Shown: positions 31,155 to 39,843 of the stretch, piece by piece | Layout of the letters: every line of letters begins with the position of its first letter | Numbering within the stretch: position 1 is the stretch's first letter | DNA from: Verrucomicrobiota bacterium | GTDB taxonomy: Bacteria; Verrucomicrobiota; Verrucomicrobiia; Limisphaerales; UBA8199 | Assembly (NCBI GenBank): GCA_012517205.1 | Contig: JAAYVL010000153.1 | Location: 1-64,000, forward strand | Direction of reading: 5' to 3' | DNA length: 64,000 nt | Program-made: the position numbers and the translations under genes | Notes under the pieces: generated by a model | Databases searched by the model: none | Told to the model about the DNA's origin: nothing | Seen by the model: the letters and a program-made list of their open reading frames with translations, nothing else

Positions 31155-32399
31155 GACTGCGTCAGTTCGCCGCCTATGTTCGCAAAGTCTTTCGCCTCCA
31201 CCGGCTGGCCGGCCGCATCAGCGGCTCCCGTTGTGACCCCGACATCCCCCTCGGCCATCTGGTTAAGTTTGGACTTCGGTGCCGTGTTCACCCCCCCCCC
31301 CAGCTTTCTTCAACTCCAAAGCGAGCCGCGCCGGAAAGCCTGGCGCAACACGCTGGGCTACGCCAAGCCCATCCGCGATGATGCCCTGGCTTATGCCACC
31401 GCGCGGATGCGGTTGGAGCCGTTGCGGACCGCGCTGGCGACCACCAACAAAGTGCTCAAGCGCAACAAGGCTTTCGTGCGCAATCAGATGAGCGGCCTGC
31501 TGGCTCTGAACATTGATGCCAATGAACATTTCAAGAGCCGGAGCCACTGCTGTCCGCAGTGCCTGCAACGCCAGCTCACGGTCAAGAATGCTCAGGGCCA
31601 GGAGGAAGAAGTTACCGAGTATTATCACAAAGAGGTTTATGCCCAACTCAGCGGACCGGCCTGGAACACGCTGTTGGATGGCGAACCCCTGCGTCCGGGG
31701 AGGAGGGCGGGCGGTGGCGTTGCGCTTGTTGGGCCGGCGGCGGCGTCTCTATGGCGTGCGCTTCCTGGATGTGGTCGTGGCCGATGCCGGGTACGCCAAG
31801 GGGCCGTTCCTCAAAGCGGTGACCGCTTTGGGCTGGGCCCTCGTCGTGGTGCTCAAGCAAGGGGATTACGACGTCTACCAGGAAGCCTGGGCCTTGACCC
31901 AAGGCCAACCCACCCACCAGTTCCGACAAGAGGAGCGCGAGGTCCGCCTTTGGGAAGTGCGCAGCCTGACCTTCTCCAAAACCTATGGCCGAGCCGTACG
32001 GGGGGTGCAGGCCGAGAAGAAATGGACCCAGTTCAAGGTCGTGGGCGGCAAAAAGATACCCGTTCCCAAACAGTCCGACTGGTTATGGGGGGTGACCGAG
32101 GACCTCGGCGGCTATGGTGGCCGGACCATTGGGAACCTGGGGCACGGTTGGTGGCGGATCGAGAACTACGCCTTCAACGTCCTGGCCCAGCACTGGCACC
32201 TGCGGCACTGCGCCCATCATGATCCGACTTCGATCCTAGCCTGTTTGCTCATTACGCTGCTGCCCTCAACCTGTTTCATGCCTTTGTTCTGCTCTAGGGC
32301 AAACTCTATCGGCAGGGCAAGATCACCCTGCAAGAACTGCGCCTGCAACTCTACCGGGCCGTTGAACACGGCTCGCTCCTGCTCCTGTTCAGCGGGTGA
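31151..32399 (+). pseudogene. decayed DDE transposase (several frameshifts and an in-frame stop)
   Basis: Contiguous protein spread over three frames: MRLRQFAAYVRKVF...FGLRC | FLQLQSEPRRKAWRNTLGYAKP...NIDANEHFKSRSHCCPQCLQRQLTVKNAQGQEEEVTEYYHKEVYAQLSG | RAVALRLLGRRRRLYGVRFLDVVVADAGYAKGPFLKAV...WRIENYAFNVLAQHWHLRHCAHHDP | ALNLFHAFVLL*GKLYRQGKITLQELRLQLYRAVEHGSLLLLFSG*. Confidence 0.8.
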
Positions 32400-32689
32400 G
32401 CGCAAGGATAGGCTTTCGGCCGTCTGTTCTTTGATACTTCAAAACTGGCCGGCGGACCTTCACACAAGAAGTGTGTACTGGTGGAACGGGCGCGGCCCCC
32501 TCGACCGACTCGAAGGAACCTCTCGCCCCAGTTTTCCCAGCGCGAGTGCCGCCCCAATCATGGTGGAGACCAGCATACGGAATTTCTGCCGGGGCGGATG
32601 CGGGGTTGCCGTGCGCGGCGGTTTGCAGTATGCTCGGCCGCACGATGGCTTACATGGACAGGCCGGTCTGGCGGCGGAACTAAAGGTGC

Positions 32690-33520
32690 ATGGCGCGGCA
32701 AAGACATAACGTGCTACCTGGCTTCAGCCTGACGATGGGCTTTACGCTTTTCTACCTGGGCGCAATTGTTCTGATTCCTTTTGCCGCCTTGGTTTTGCGC
32801 GCGCTGGAGCTGTCGTGGCTGGATTTCTGGCGTTTGGCGACGACGGAACGGGCGCTGGCGGCGTATCGGCTGACGTTCGGGGCATCGCTGATTGCCGCGG
32901 CGGCCAACGGGGTGTTTGGCACGCTGCTGGCCTGGGTGCTTGTGCGCTATCATTTCCCCGGCCGCCGCAGTCTGGATGCGCTCATTGATTTCCCGTTTGC
33001 GCTGCCCACCGCGGTGGCAGGATTGACGCTGGCCAGCCTGTTTGCCCCCGACGGCTGGCTGGGGCGTTACCTGGTGCCGCTGGGAATCAAAGGTGCGTTT
33101 ACGCCGCTGGGGGTGGTAATTGCGCTGACGTTTGTGGGGCTGCCTTTTGTGGTGCGGACGCTCCAACCGGTGTTGCAGAACCTGGAGCGGGAGGTCGAGG
33201 AGGCGGCGGCCACGCTGGGCGCGGGCCGGTTGCGCACGTTCGCGCAGATCATAGCCCCAACGCTGCTGCCGGCGGTGCTGACCGGGCTGGCGCTAGCGTT
33301 TGCCCGGGCCGTCGGGGAATACGGGTCCATTGTATTTATTTCGGGCAACCTTCCCTTCAAGACGGAGATTGCGCCGTACTTGATCGTGCAGCGCCTGGAA
33401 GAATATGACTACACGGGAGCGATTGCGCTGGCGGTGGTGCTGCTGGTCTTTTCGTTTCTGCTGCTCGGGGCCATCAATTTGCTGGAACAGTGGTCCCGCC
33501 ATGCGCGCCGCCCCGCTTGA
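32690..33520 (+). CDS. cysT: sulfate/thiosulfate ABC transporter permease CysT
   Basis: LIDFPFALPTAVAGLTLASLFAPDGWLGRYL...VVRTLQPVLQNLEREVEEAAATLGA...LALAFARAVGEYGSIVFISGNLPFKTEI. Confidence 0.93.
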   Translation: MARQRHNVLPGFSLTMGFTLFYLGAIVLIPFAALVLRALELSWLDFWRLATTERALAAYRLTFGASLIAAAANGVFGTLLAWVLVRYHFPGRRSLDALIDFPFALPTAVAGLTLASLFAPDGWLGRYLVPLGIKGAFTPLGVVIALTFVGLPFVVRTLQPVLQNLEREVEEAAATLGAGRLRTFAQIIAPTLLPAVLTGLALAFARAVGEYGSIVFISGNLPFKTEIAPYLIVQRLEEYDYTGAIALAVVLLVFSFLLLGAINLLEQWSRHARRPA

Positions 33521-33524
33521 GGTT

Positions 33525-34430
33525 ATGACGACCTTTTTCCCAGGCAAGCGTGGAACGGCGCCGCGCGCCGCGCAGCGAGGCGTGGAGGAATCGTCGCTGG
33601 CGAAGTGGACGCTTATTGGCATTGCCCTGGTTTTCTGCGTGGGGTTTCTGCTGCTGCCGCTGCTGAACGTCTTTGCGCAGGCCCTGGCGAAGGGGGGGGC
33701 GCATTATTGGCGTTCGCTGACGGAACCAGATTCGCGGGCGGCCATTCGCCTCACACTCATGGTGGCCGCCATCTGCGTGCCGCTCAATGTGCTGTTTGGA
33801 TTGGCGGCGGCGTGGGCCATTGCCAAGTTCGAGTTCCGGGGCAAGCCGTTTCTGGTCACGTTGATAGATTTGCCGTTTTCGGTTTCGCCGGTCGTGGCCG
33901 GGCTGATGCTTGTCGTGCTGCTGGGGCAGCAAGGTTTCTTTGGCGAATGGCTCGCGGCGCATGAGATTAAAATTATTTTTGCGGTGCCCGGCCTTGTGCT
34001 GGCGACGGTATTCATCACCTTTCCTTTCGTCGCCCGGGAGTTGATTCCCGTAATGCAGGCCGCCGGCACGGAGCAGGAAGAAGCGGCGCTAACGCTGGGG
34101 GCCAGTGGCTGGCAGACATTTTGGCACGTCACGCTGCCTTCGGTGAAGTGGGGCCTGATCTACGGGGTCATCCTTTGCAACGCGCGCGCGATGGGAGAGT
34201 TTGGCGCCGTCTCGGTTGTTTCCGGGCACATTGCCGGACTCACGGAGACGATGCCGCTGCGGGTGCAGGCGCTTTACGAGGGCGCGACCACGGCGACCAC
34301 GGCGGCGGCGTTTGCGGTGGCCAGCTTGCTCGCCTTGCTGGCGCTGCTTACCCTGGGGGTCAAGAGTGCCCTGGAATGGCGGCAGGCACGGGCGGAGCGG
34401 ATAGCCGCCAGCGGGGCAGGCCAACGATGA
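33525..34430 (+). CDS. cysW: sulfate/thiosulfate ABC transporter permease CysW
   Basis: LIDLPFSVSPVVAGLMLVVLLGQQGFFG...VARELIPVMQAAGTEQEEAALTLGASGWQTFWHVTLPSVKWGLIYGVILCNARAMGEFGAVSVVSGHI. Confidence 0.93.
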   Translation: MTTFFPGKRGTAPRAAQRGVEESSLAKWTLIGIALVFCVGFLLLPLLNVFAQALAKGGAHYWRSLTEPDSRAAIRLTLMVAAICVPLNVLFGLAAAWAIAKFEFRGKPFLVTLIDLPFSVSPVVAGLMLVVLLGQQGFFGEWLAAHEIKIIFAVPGLVLATVFITFPFVARELIPVMQAAGTEQEEAALTLGASGWQTFWHVTLPSVKWGLIYGVILCNARAMGEFGAVSVVSGHIAGLTETMPLRVQALYEGATTATTAAAFAVASLLALLALLTLGVKSALEWRQARAERIAASGAGQR

Positions 34431-35530
34431 GCATAGAACTGCAAGGCGTCACCAAGAAGTTCGGCGATACCGTGGCCGTCAACAACGTCAGCTTTTCCGT
34501 TAGGGAAGGCGAGTTAATGGCCCTGCTGGGCCCGAGCGGCGGGGGGAAGACCACGGTGTTGCGGCTGGTAGCGGGGCTGGAAATGCCGACGGCGGGAGAC
34601 GTATTTATCCGCGGCCGGCGGGTGAATGATTTATCGGTGCAACAGCGGAACATAGGGTTCGTGTTTCAGAATTATGCCCTGTTCAAGAACATGAACGTGT
34701 TCCGGAATATTGCTTTTGGCCTGAAGATTAAAAAGTGGAAGCGCGCCCGGATGCAGGCGCGGATTGAGGAGCTGTTGAAGCTCTTTGGGCTGGAGGGGTT
34801 GGAACGGCGCTACCCGCACCAGTTGTCGGGCGGCCAGCGCCAGCGGGTGGCCATCGCCCGGGCGCTGGCGCCGCAACCAAGTGTTTTATTGCTGGATGAG
34901 CCGTTCGGCGCTGTGGACGCCCGAATTCGCCAGGAACTGCGGGAATGGCTGGTGACGCTGCATCATGATTTGAACGTGACGACGGTGTTCGTCACGCACG
35001 ATCAGGAAGAAGCATTGGAGGTCGCCAACCGCATCGTTATCTTTTCCGGCGGCGTTCTGGAGCAGGTGGGCACCCCGCGCGAGGTTTATGACCAACCGGC
35101 GAATGAGTTCGTCGCGCGCTTCATCGGCGCGATGAATGTGCTGGAAGCGAAAGTGCGGGAGGGCGTGGCGCGCATCGGCGAACTGGAGTTCCCCGCCTCC
35201 GGCGAGGCCGAGGGGCAGCAGGTACGAGTGGGGTTTCGTCCTTATGCGGTGCAGGTTTCCGCGGATCTGACACGTTATCGCTATCACGCGGTATTGCAGC
35301 ATACGTTTTTCCTGGGGGTGCTGCTGCGGCTCGAATTGGAGTTGCCCAGCGGGTTGACCCTCCGCGCCCGCATGACCAAGGAAGACTACGCGCAGCAGGG
35401 GCTGGAGGATGGGCGGCGCGTCTCTTTCCAAATCCGCCAATACCGCCTGCTCGCCGGAGAGGCGGCGGCGTTGGGGCCGGAGGCCGAGTTGCAGCCAGAG
35501 ACGCCGCCGGTGCTGGGAGACTATATTTGA
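34427..35530 (+). CDS. cysA: sulfate/thiosulfate ABC transporter ATP-binding protein CysA
   Basis: MSIELQGVTKKFGDTVAVNNVSFSVREGELMALLGPSGGGKTTVLRLVAGLE...LSGGQRQRVAIARALAPQPSVLLLDEPFGAVDARIRQELREWL; ATG 34427 overlaps cysW stop. Confidence 0.93.
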   Translation: MSIELQGVTKKFGDTVAVNNVSFSVREGELMALLGPSGGGKTTVLRLVAGLEMPTAGDVFIRGRRVNDLSVQQRNIGFVFQNYALFKNMNVFRNIAFGLKIKKWKRARMQARIEELLKLFGLEGLERRYPHQLSGGQRQRVAIARALAPQPSVLLLDEPFGAVDARIRQELREWLVTLHHDLNVTTVFVTHDQEEALEVANRIVIFSGGVLEQVGTPREVYDQPANEFVARFIGAMNVLEAKVREGVARIGELEFPASGEAEGQQVRVGFRPYAVQVSADLTRYRYHAVLQHTFFLGVLLRLELELPSGLTLRARMTKEDYAQQGLEDGRRVSFQIRQYRLLAGEAAALGPEAELQPETPPVLGDYI

Positions 35531-35622
35531 GCGGCAGATTCCGGGAGGTGCCGGCGCTTTCCGTTGCGGTTTGCGCTGCCAACAGCCGGCAGTTGACGCG
35601 AGGCTTCGTTCCGGGATAAGGT

Positions 35623-36525
35623 GTGAGCGGCAATGGCACTATGCCTTCCATACTAACCAAACGAATGAGATCATCTGTGAATTATAATTCATCTTCCGCT
35701 TTGAATCGCCGCGAGTTTATCGGGGCAGTCGGCCTTACCGCCATGGTTCTGGGAACTGCGCCCTGGGCCCAGGGCGCCCCGGGCAAAAAGATTCCAATTG
35801 GGCTGCAACTCTATTCGCTGCGCGAACAGTGCAAGACCGACTTGCCGGGTATGTTGGCGGCCGTAGCAAAAATCGGATATCGCGGTGTCGAATTTGCCGG
35901 GTATCATGGCCGCAGCGCGAAGGAATTACGCAAGCTGCTTGACGATCATGGCCTGGTCGCCTGCGGCACGCATACGCCGTACGAATCTGTGTTGCCGAAT
36001 AAGCTGGAAGAGACGGTCGAGTTCAACCGCATCCTGGGCAACAAGTTTCTCATCGTTCCCTGGATGAGCGAGGCGAAGTCCAAGCAGGAATGGCTGGATC
36101 GGGCGAAACTGTTCAACGAAATCGCCGACAAAGTGAAGGCCCAGGGCATGTGGATCGGCTACCATGCGCACGCCCATGACTTCAAGCAGATTGATGGGGT
36201 ATCAGCCTGGGACCTGTTCTTTGGCAACACCAAGCCCACGGTGGTCATGCAGCTCGACACCAGTAATTGCCTGGCCGGAGGGGCGGACCCAGTCGCCGTG
36301 CTGAATCGGTATCCCGGGCGGGAGCAGACGATTCACCTCAAAGCCCACGGTGGCGGACCCGATGCCGTCATAGGCGAAGACAAAGTGGATTGGAAGTCGG
36401 TTTTTGCCTTTTGCGAGCGCAAGGGCAAAACCCAGTGGTATATTGTCGAGCATGAGAGTGCGCGGGATCCCCTTGATGCGGTCGCGCGCTGTTTCGAGGC
36501 GCTGCGAAAATTCGGCAAAGTGTGA
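35623..36525 (+). CDS. sugar phosphate isomerase/epimerase-like TIM barrel, Tat-type signal
   Basis: NRREFIGAVGLTAMVLGTAPWAQGA; PIGLQLYSLREQCKTDLPGMLAAVAKIGYRGVEFAGYHG; start may be ATG 35668. Confidence 0.85.
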   Translation: MSGNGTMPSILTKRMRSSVNYNSSSALNRREFIGAVGLTAMVLGTAPWAQGAPGKKIPIGLQLYSLREQCKTDLPGMLAAVAKIGYRGVEFAGYHGRSAKELRKLLDDHGLVACGTHTPYESVLPNKLEETVEFNRILGNKFLIVPWMSEAKSKQEWLDRAKLFNEIADKVKAQGMWIGYHAHAHDFKQIDGVSAWDLFFGNTKPTVVMQLDTSNCLAGGADPVAVLNRYPGREQTIHLKAHGGGPDAVIGEDKVDWKSVFAFCERKGKTQWYIVEHESARDPLDAVARCFEALRKFGKV

Positions 36526-36589
36526 GCTGAAAAGCCTGGCGCAACATTGCGTCCGCCGTGGCCCGGTTAATCGCTCGGGCAAGCTCCCG

Positions 36590-37537
36590 TCAGCGTCTCC
36601 CGCGCCCGGAGTTCGGTAGTTTTTGGGCGAATACGCCGAGGTGGTTGGCCACTCTGCGCTCAACCCCAACCGGTAATCCGCACGGGCGGTTTAGCAGTTC
36701 CGGAGAGCCGTCCGGGCCTTCGATGACCAATGCGGTGCTGCCGCCGCCGTCCAGGTTTAGCGCGTTGTAAGCCCCGAGTTTACGCATCCATTCCGCCGTC
36801 TCCGCCGTGGTGGTGCCCTCGCTGTAGCCACTTTGCCGGCCATCAATTGCGACAAGGTAGAGGTAGCGCAAATTACGGCTGATTCCCACTGCGGAGCGCG
36901 GGTGGCGGCTGACCATCGTGCCATTGTTCGTGCCATTGATCAGCAGGGCATGGAATCCGCTCAGGCCATTATAGGCTCCTCGGACGTCCACTGGTGAACG
37001 TGCCACCCAAGCCCGCCGGTCCTGGCTGATCAGGAGCGCGTCCCAATCATGCCGGGATTGATAGAGGTCTCCGCGAGACAATGACAGGCCCTGCACGCGG
37101 GTCGGATCACCCCGCTGTTTGGCAAATACGTCAAAGATTGAGCCATTGAGCGCGGCTTGGCATTTAAACTCACTTAGAAACTCGGAAGTGGTACGGCCTC
37201 CCCAGGCGTTGGTGCCGTTGCCGATCCGCGGTGTGACCAGAAAACGGATGGTCGGTTCACGCAGATCTATCCGAACTGCCCGAACTTGCAGGCGTCGAGG
37301 AACCTTGGTCGCGCCCTCGCATATTTCCACGCCCCGAAAGATCGGTTTCCAGCGCGAAAGCGTGGCTTGAGCGACGACATCGGTCGGTTTTGCGGCCGGG
37401 GCATTGGTAATTACGACCACTCGCGCGGCTGGCACGGAAGGTTGGCAATTCGCCACTAGCGGCGCGAGCGCGACCATAAAAACGGCGATTATCTGGCAGC
37501 TCCCCGGTCGCCGATACATCTTGCCGCAGCCATTCAT
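36590..37537 (-). CDS. phosphodiester glycosidase (NAGPA) family protein
   Basis: AALNGSIFDVFAKQRGDPTRVQGL...GISRNLRYLYLVAIDGRQSGYSEGTTTAETAEWMRKLGAYNALNLDGGGSTALVI; ATG 37537 preferred over upstream extension that crosses a tRNA. Confidence 0.8.
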   Translation of the reverse strand: MNGCGKMYRRPGSCQIIAVFMVALAPLVANCQPSVPAARVVVITNAPAAKPTDVVAQATLSRWKPIFRGVEICEGATKVPRRLQVRAVRIDLREPTIRFLVTPRIGNGTNAWGGRTTSEFLSEFKCQAALNGSIFDVFAKQRGDPTRVQGLSLSRGDLYQSRHDWDALLISQDRRAWVARSPVDVRGAYNGLSGFHALLINGTNNGTMVSRHPRSAVGISRNLRYLYLVAIDGRQSGYSEGTTTAETAEWMRKLGAYNALNLDGGGSTALVIEGPDGSPELLNRPCGLPVGVERRVANHLGVFAQKLPNSGRGRR

Positions 37538-37806
37538 TTTGGATTTCATCGGCGGCAACCCTAACATTCCGCTCAGAGAAATAGCAACGGCAGGTTCGCC
37601 ATGCTCATCTTTGCTTTTTTCGGGGCTTGCGCTTGGGCTGGGAATTGTGGCACAGTGGCAGCGTGTTAAGACGGAAGTGAGTCTTGCGCCTGTTGAGCGT
37701 GCCTGCGTGCGAGGGAGCCGGGGCACTGCCCAAGGCCACAATGTGGTCGGGTCATCGGGGAGCAGCGTACGGGGTTCGCTGCGCGGACTGAACGGGCGGC
37801 GGGGCA

Positions 37807-37882
<76 letters not shown>

Positions 37883-38328
37883 CCGCAATTCCTCCGTGGC
37901 AATCAAGGGTTTCTGAACATCGGCCATCCTCCGTATCAGAATTTGCCCGCGGACTAAAATTTAGGCGGGCTCAGTTGAAATAAAAGAGCCGCGGTTTTAC
38001 GTTGAGGGAGGTATTGCCTTTCCAAAAGCGGAGACATTTTTATTTCGCTGTCTCCACCTGCAGATCTCTCGCAGGTTGCCCTCCGCCAGCACTCGCTGCT
38101 ATTTCTGTGAAAGATTAATACAAGTTGAGGAGGTGGCTCTGGGGCTGATTTGAGTTTGCGGGGTTGCTCCTAGCGTTGTTGACTCACGGCCACCAGTTCG
38201 ACTGGCCTGAAAATAGCAGACGGGAGGACGTAAGCCGCAGGGTAATCTGTCGTTTCTCAAGGTTATGCCCGGAAAAAGCTGTTCATAAACTGAGATGCGG
38301 TTACAACGAATTGACAACGAATCGAGGC

Positions 38329-38357
38329 TTGACTGTTTTAGACGCGGTTCATAACTT
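38329..38357 (+). promoter_or_regulatory. candidate sigma70 promoter for the nusA operon
   Basis: TTGACT - 17 nt - TAACTT upstream of the leader hairpins. Confidence 0.4.
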
Positions 38358-38398
38358 CTATGCTAGAACGGTACAAATTGCTGGTTCGCCAGTTCGCG

Positions 38399-38434
38399 AA
38401 AGTCGGAAGAGCCTTATCTACCGACTTTTTTATT
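38399..38434 (+). terminator. intrinsic terminator or attenuator hairpin in the nusA leader
   Basis: AAAGTCGG-14 nt-CCGACTTT followed by TTTATT, ending 30 nt before the nusA start. Confidence 0.55.
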
Positions 38435-38463
38435 CCCCCGTGAGGGGTTGCCGTTGAAAATTT

Positions 38464-39744
38464 ATGAACGCCGACTTTTTAGCAGTCTTGGAATTCTGGG
38501 AGCGCGAGAAGGGCCTCAGTCGAGAGGTCCTGACCGCTGCGGTCCAGGAAGCTCTGTTGTCCGCCGCGAAGAAAGCGGTTGGCCCGGCGCGGGAATTGCG
38601 TGTGGATATAGACCAGAAGAGCGGGGATATACGCGCGTTTGCGAAGCTGCAGGTAGCAGAAAGAGTCATTTCCAGGCATGGCCAGATTGCGCTTTTCGAC
38701 GCCCGACGGATAAAAGCGGACGCGCAAGTGGGAGATGAGTTGGAGGTGGAAGTGACGCCTGTGGGTTTTGGCCGCATCGCCGCCCAGTATGCGCGGCAGG
38801 CGCTGATGCAGCACATTCGGCGCGCGGAAAAAGCACTGATTTTTACCGAGTTCAAAGACCGCGTGGGCGACGTTGTTAGCGGGGCGGTTCGGCGTTTCGA
38901 TCGGTCCGACGTGTTTGTGGATTTGGGGAAATACGAAGCGTTGCTGCCCAACCGGGAGCGCGTGCCGACCGAAGAATATCAACTGGGAGAGCGGATTCGC
39001 TGTTATGTCAAAGCGGTGGAAGAAGGCCCGCATGGCCCCGAGATTATCCTGTCTCGTTCCGATCCGCGCTTTGTCGTCAAGCTGTTTCAGATTGAGGTTT
39101 CGGAGATCAATGATGGCACCATTGAAATCAAGGGAATTGCTCGTGAGCCGGGTTTCCGGACCAAGCTGGCGGTGTGGACGCGTGACGAGAAAGTAGATCC
39201 GGTAGGCGCCTGTGTTGGATTGCGCGGGCAGCGCGTCAAGAACATCGTGCGTGAACTCAATAACGAGAAGGTGGATATTATTCGCTGGGATGCGAATATA
39301 AAGAACTTTATCACTAACGCACTGGCGCCGGCCAAGTTAAAGGCCTTCGAGATAGACGAGGCCCACAAGCGAGTCAAAATTACGGTTAGCGCGGACCAAC
39401 TTTCCCTGGCCATTGGCAAGCGGGGTCAGAACGCGCGGTTGACCTCGAAGCTGACGGGTTGGCAGGTGGACATCGAGCCGGAAGTAGTGGTGACCAAAGG
39501 GTTCGAGGAAAAAGTGGCCGAAGCGGTGGATTCCCTGGCGGCGATTACCGGGATTACGCGGGAGCAGGCGGATGTGCTGGTGCATCATGGATTGACACGG
39601 CTGGAGGATTTGTTGCAGGCCGATGAAAGTGACTTGGCGGAAATCCCGGGTTTGGGCGATCAGGGGGCGGCTATTTTGGAAGCCGCGCGTGCTGAGGCGG
39701 CCCGACGTACGCTCAAAGTTGGTGAAACTCCAATTTCCAATTAA
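38464..39744 (+). CDS. nusA: transcription termination/antitermination factor NusA
   Basis: S1 region VVSGAVRRFDRSDVFVDLGKYEALLPNRERVP; KH motifs GACVGLRGQRVKNIVRELNNEKVDIIRWD and LAIGKRGQNARLTSKLTGWQVDIEPE. Confidence 0.96.
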   Translation: MNADFLAVLEFWEREKGLSREVLTAAVQEALLSAAKKAVGPARELRVDIDQKSGDIRAFAKLQVAERVISRHGQIALFDARRIKADAQVGDELEVEVTPVGFGRIAAQYARQALMQHIRRAEKALIFTEFKDRVGDVVSGAVRRFDRSDVFVDLGKYEALLPNRERVPTEEYQLGERIRCYVKAVEEGPHGPEIILSRSDPRFVVKLFQIEVSEINDGTIEIKGIAREPGFRTKLAVWTRDEKVDPVGACVGLRGQRVKNIVRELNNEKVDIIRWDANIKNFITNALAPAKLKAFEIDEAHKRVKITVSADQLSLAIGKRGQNARLTSKLTGWQVDIEPEVVVTKGFEEKVAEAVDSLAAITGITREQADVLVHHGLTRLEDLLQADESDLAEIPGLGDQGAAILEAARAEAARRTLKVGETPISN

Positions 39745-39843
39745 TTCGAGTTGATTATACTGGTATTGTCAGAAAGTCTTACGATTTGGGATCGAGCCCC
39801 GTGAAAGCTGCATAGCAACCTGGGTTTGAGGTGATAGAGAAAT

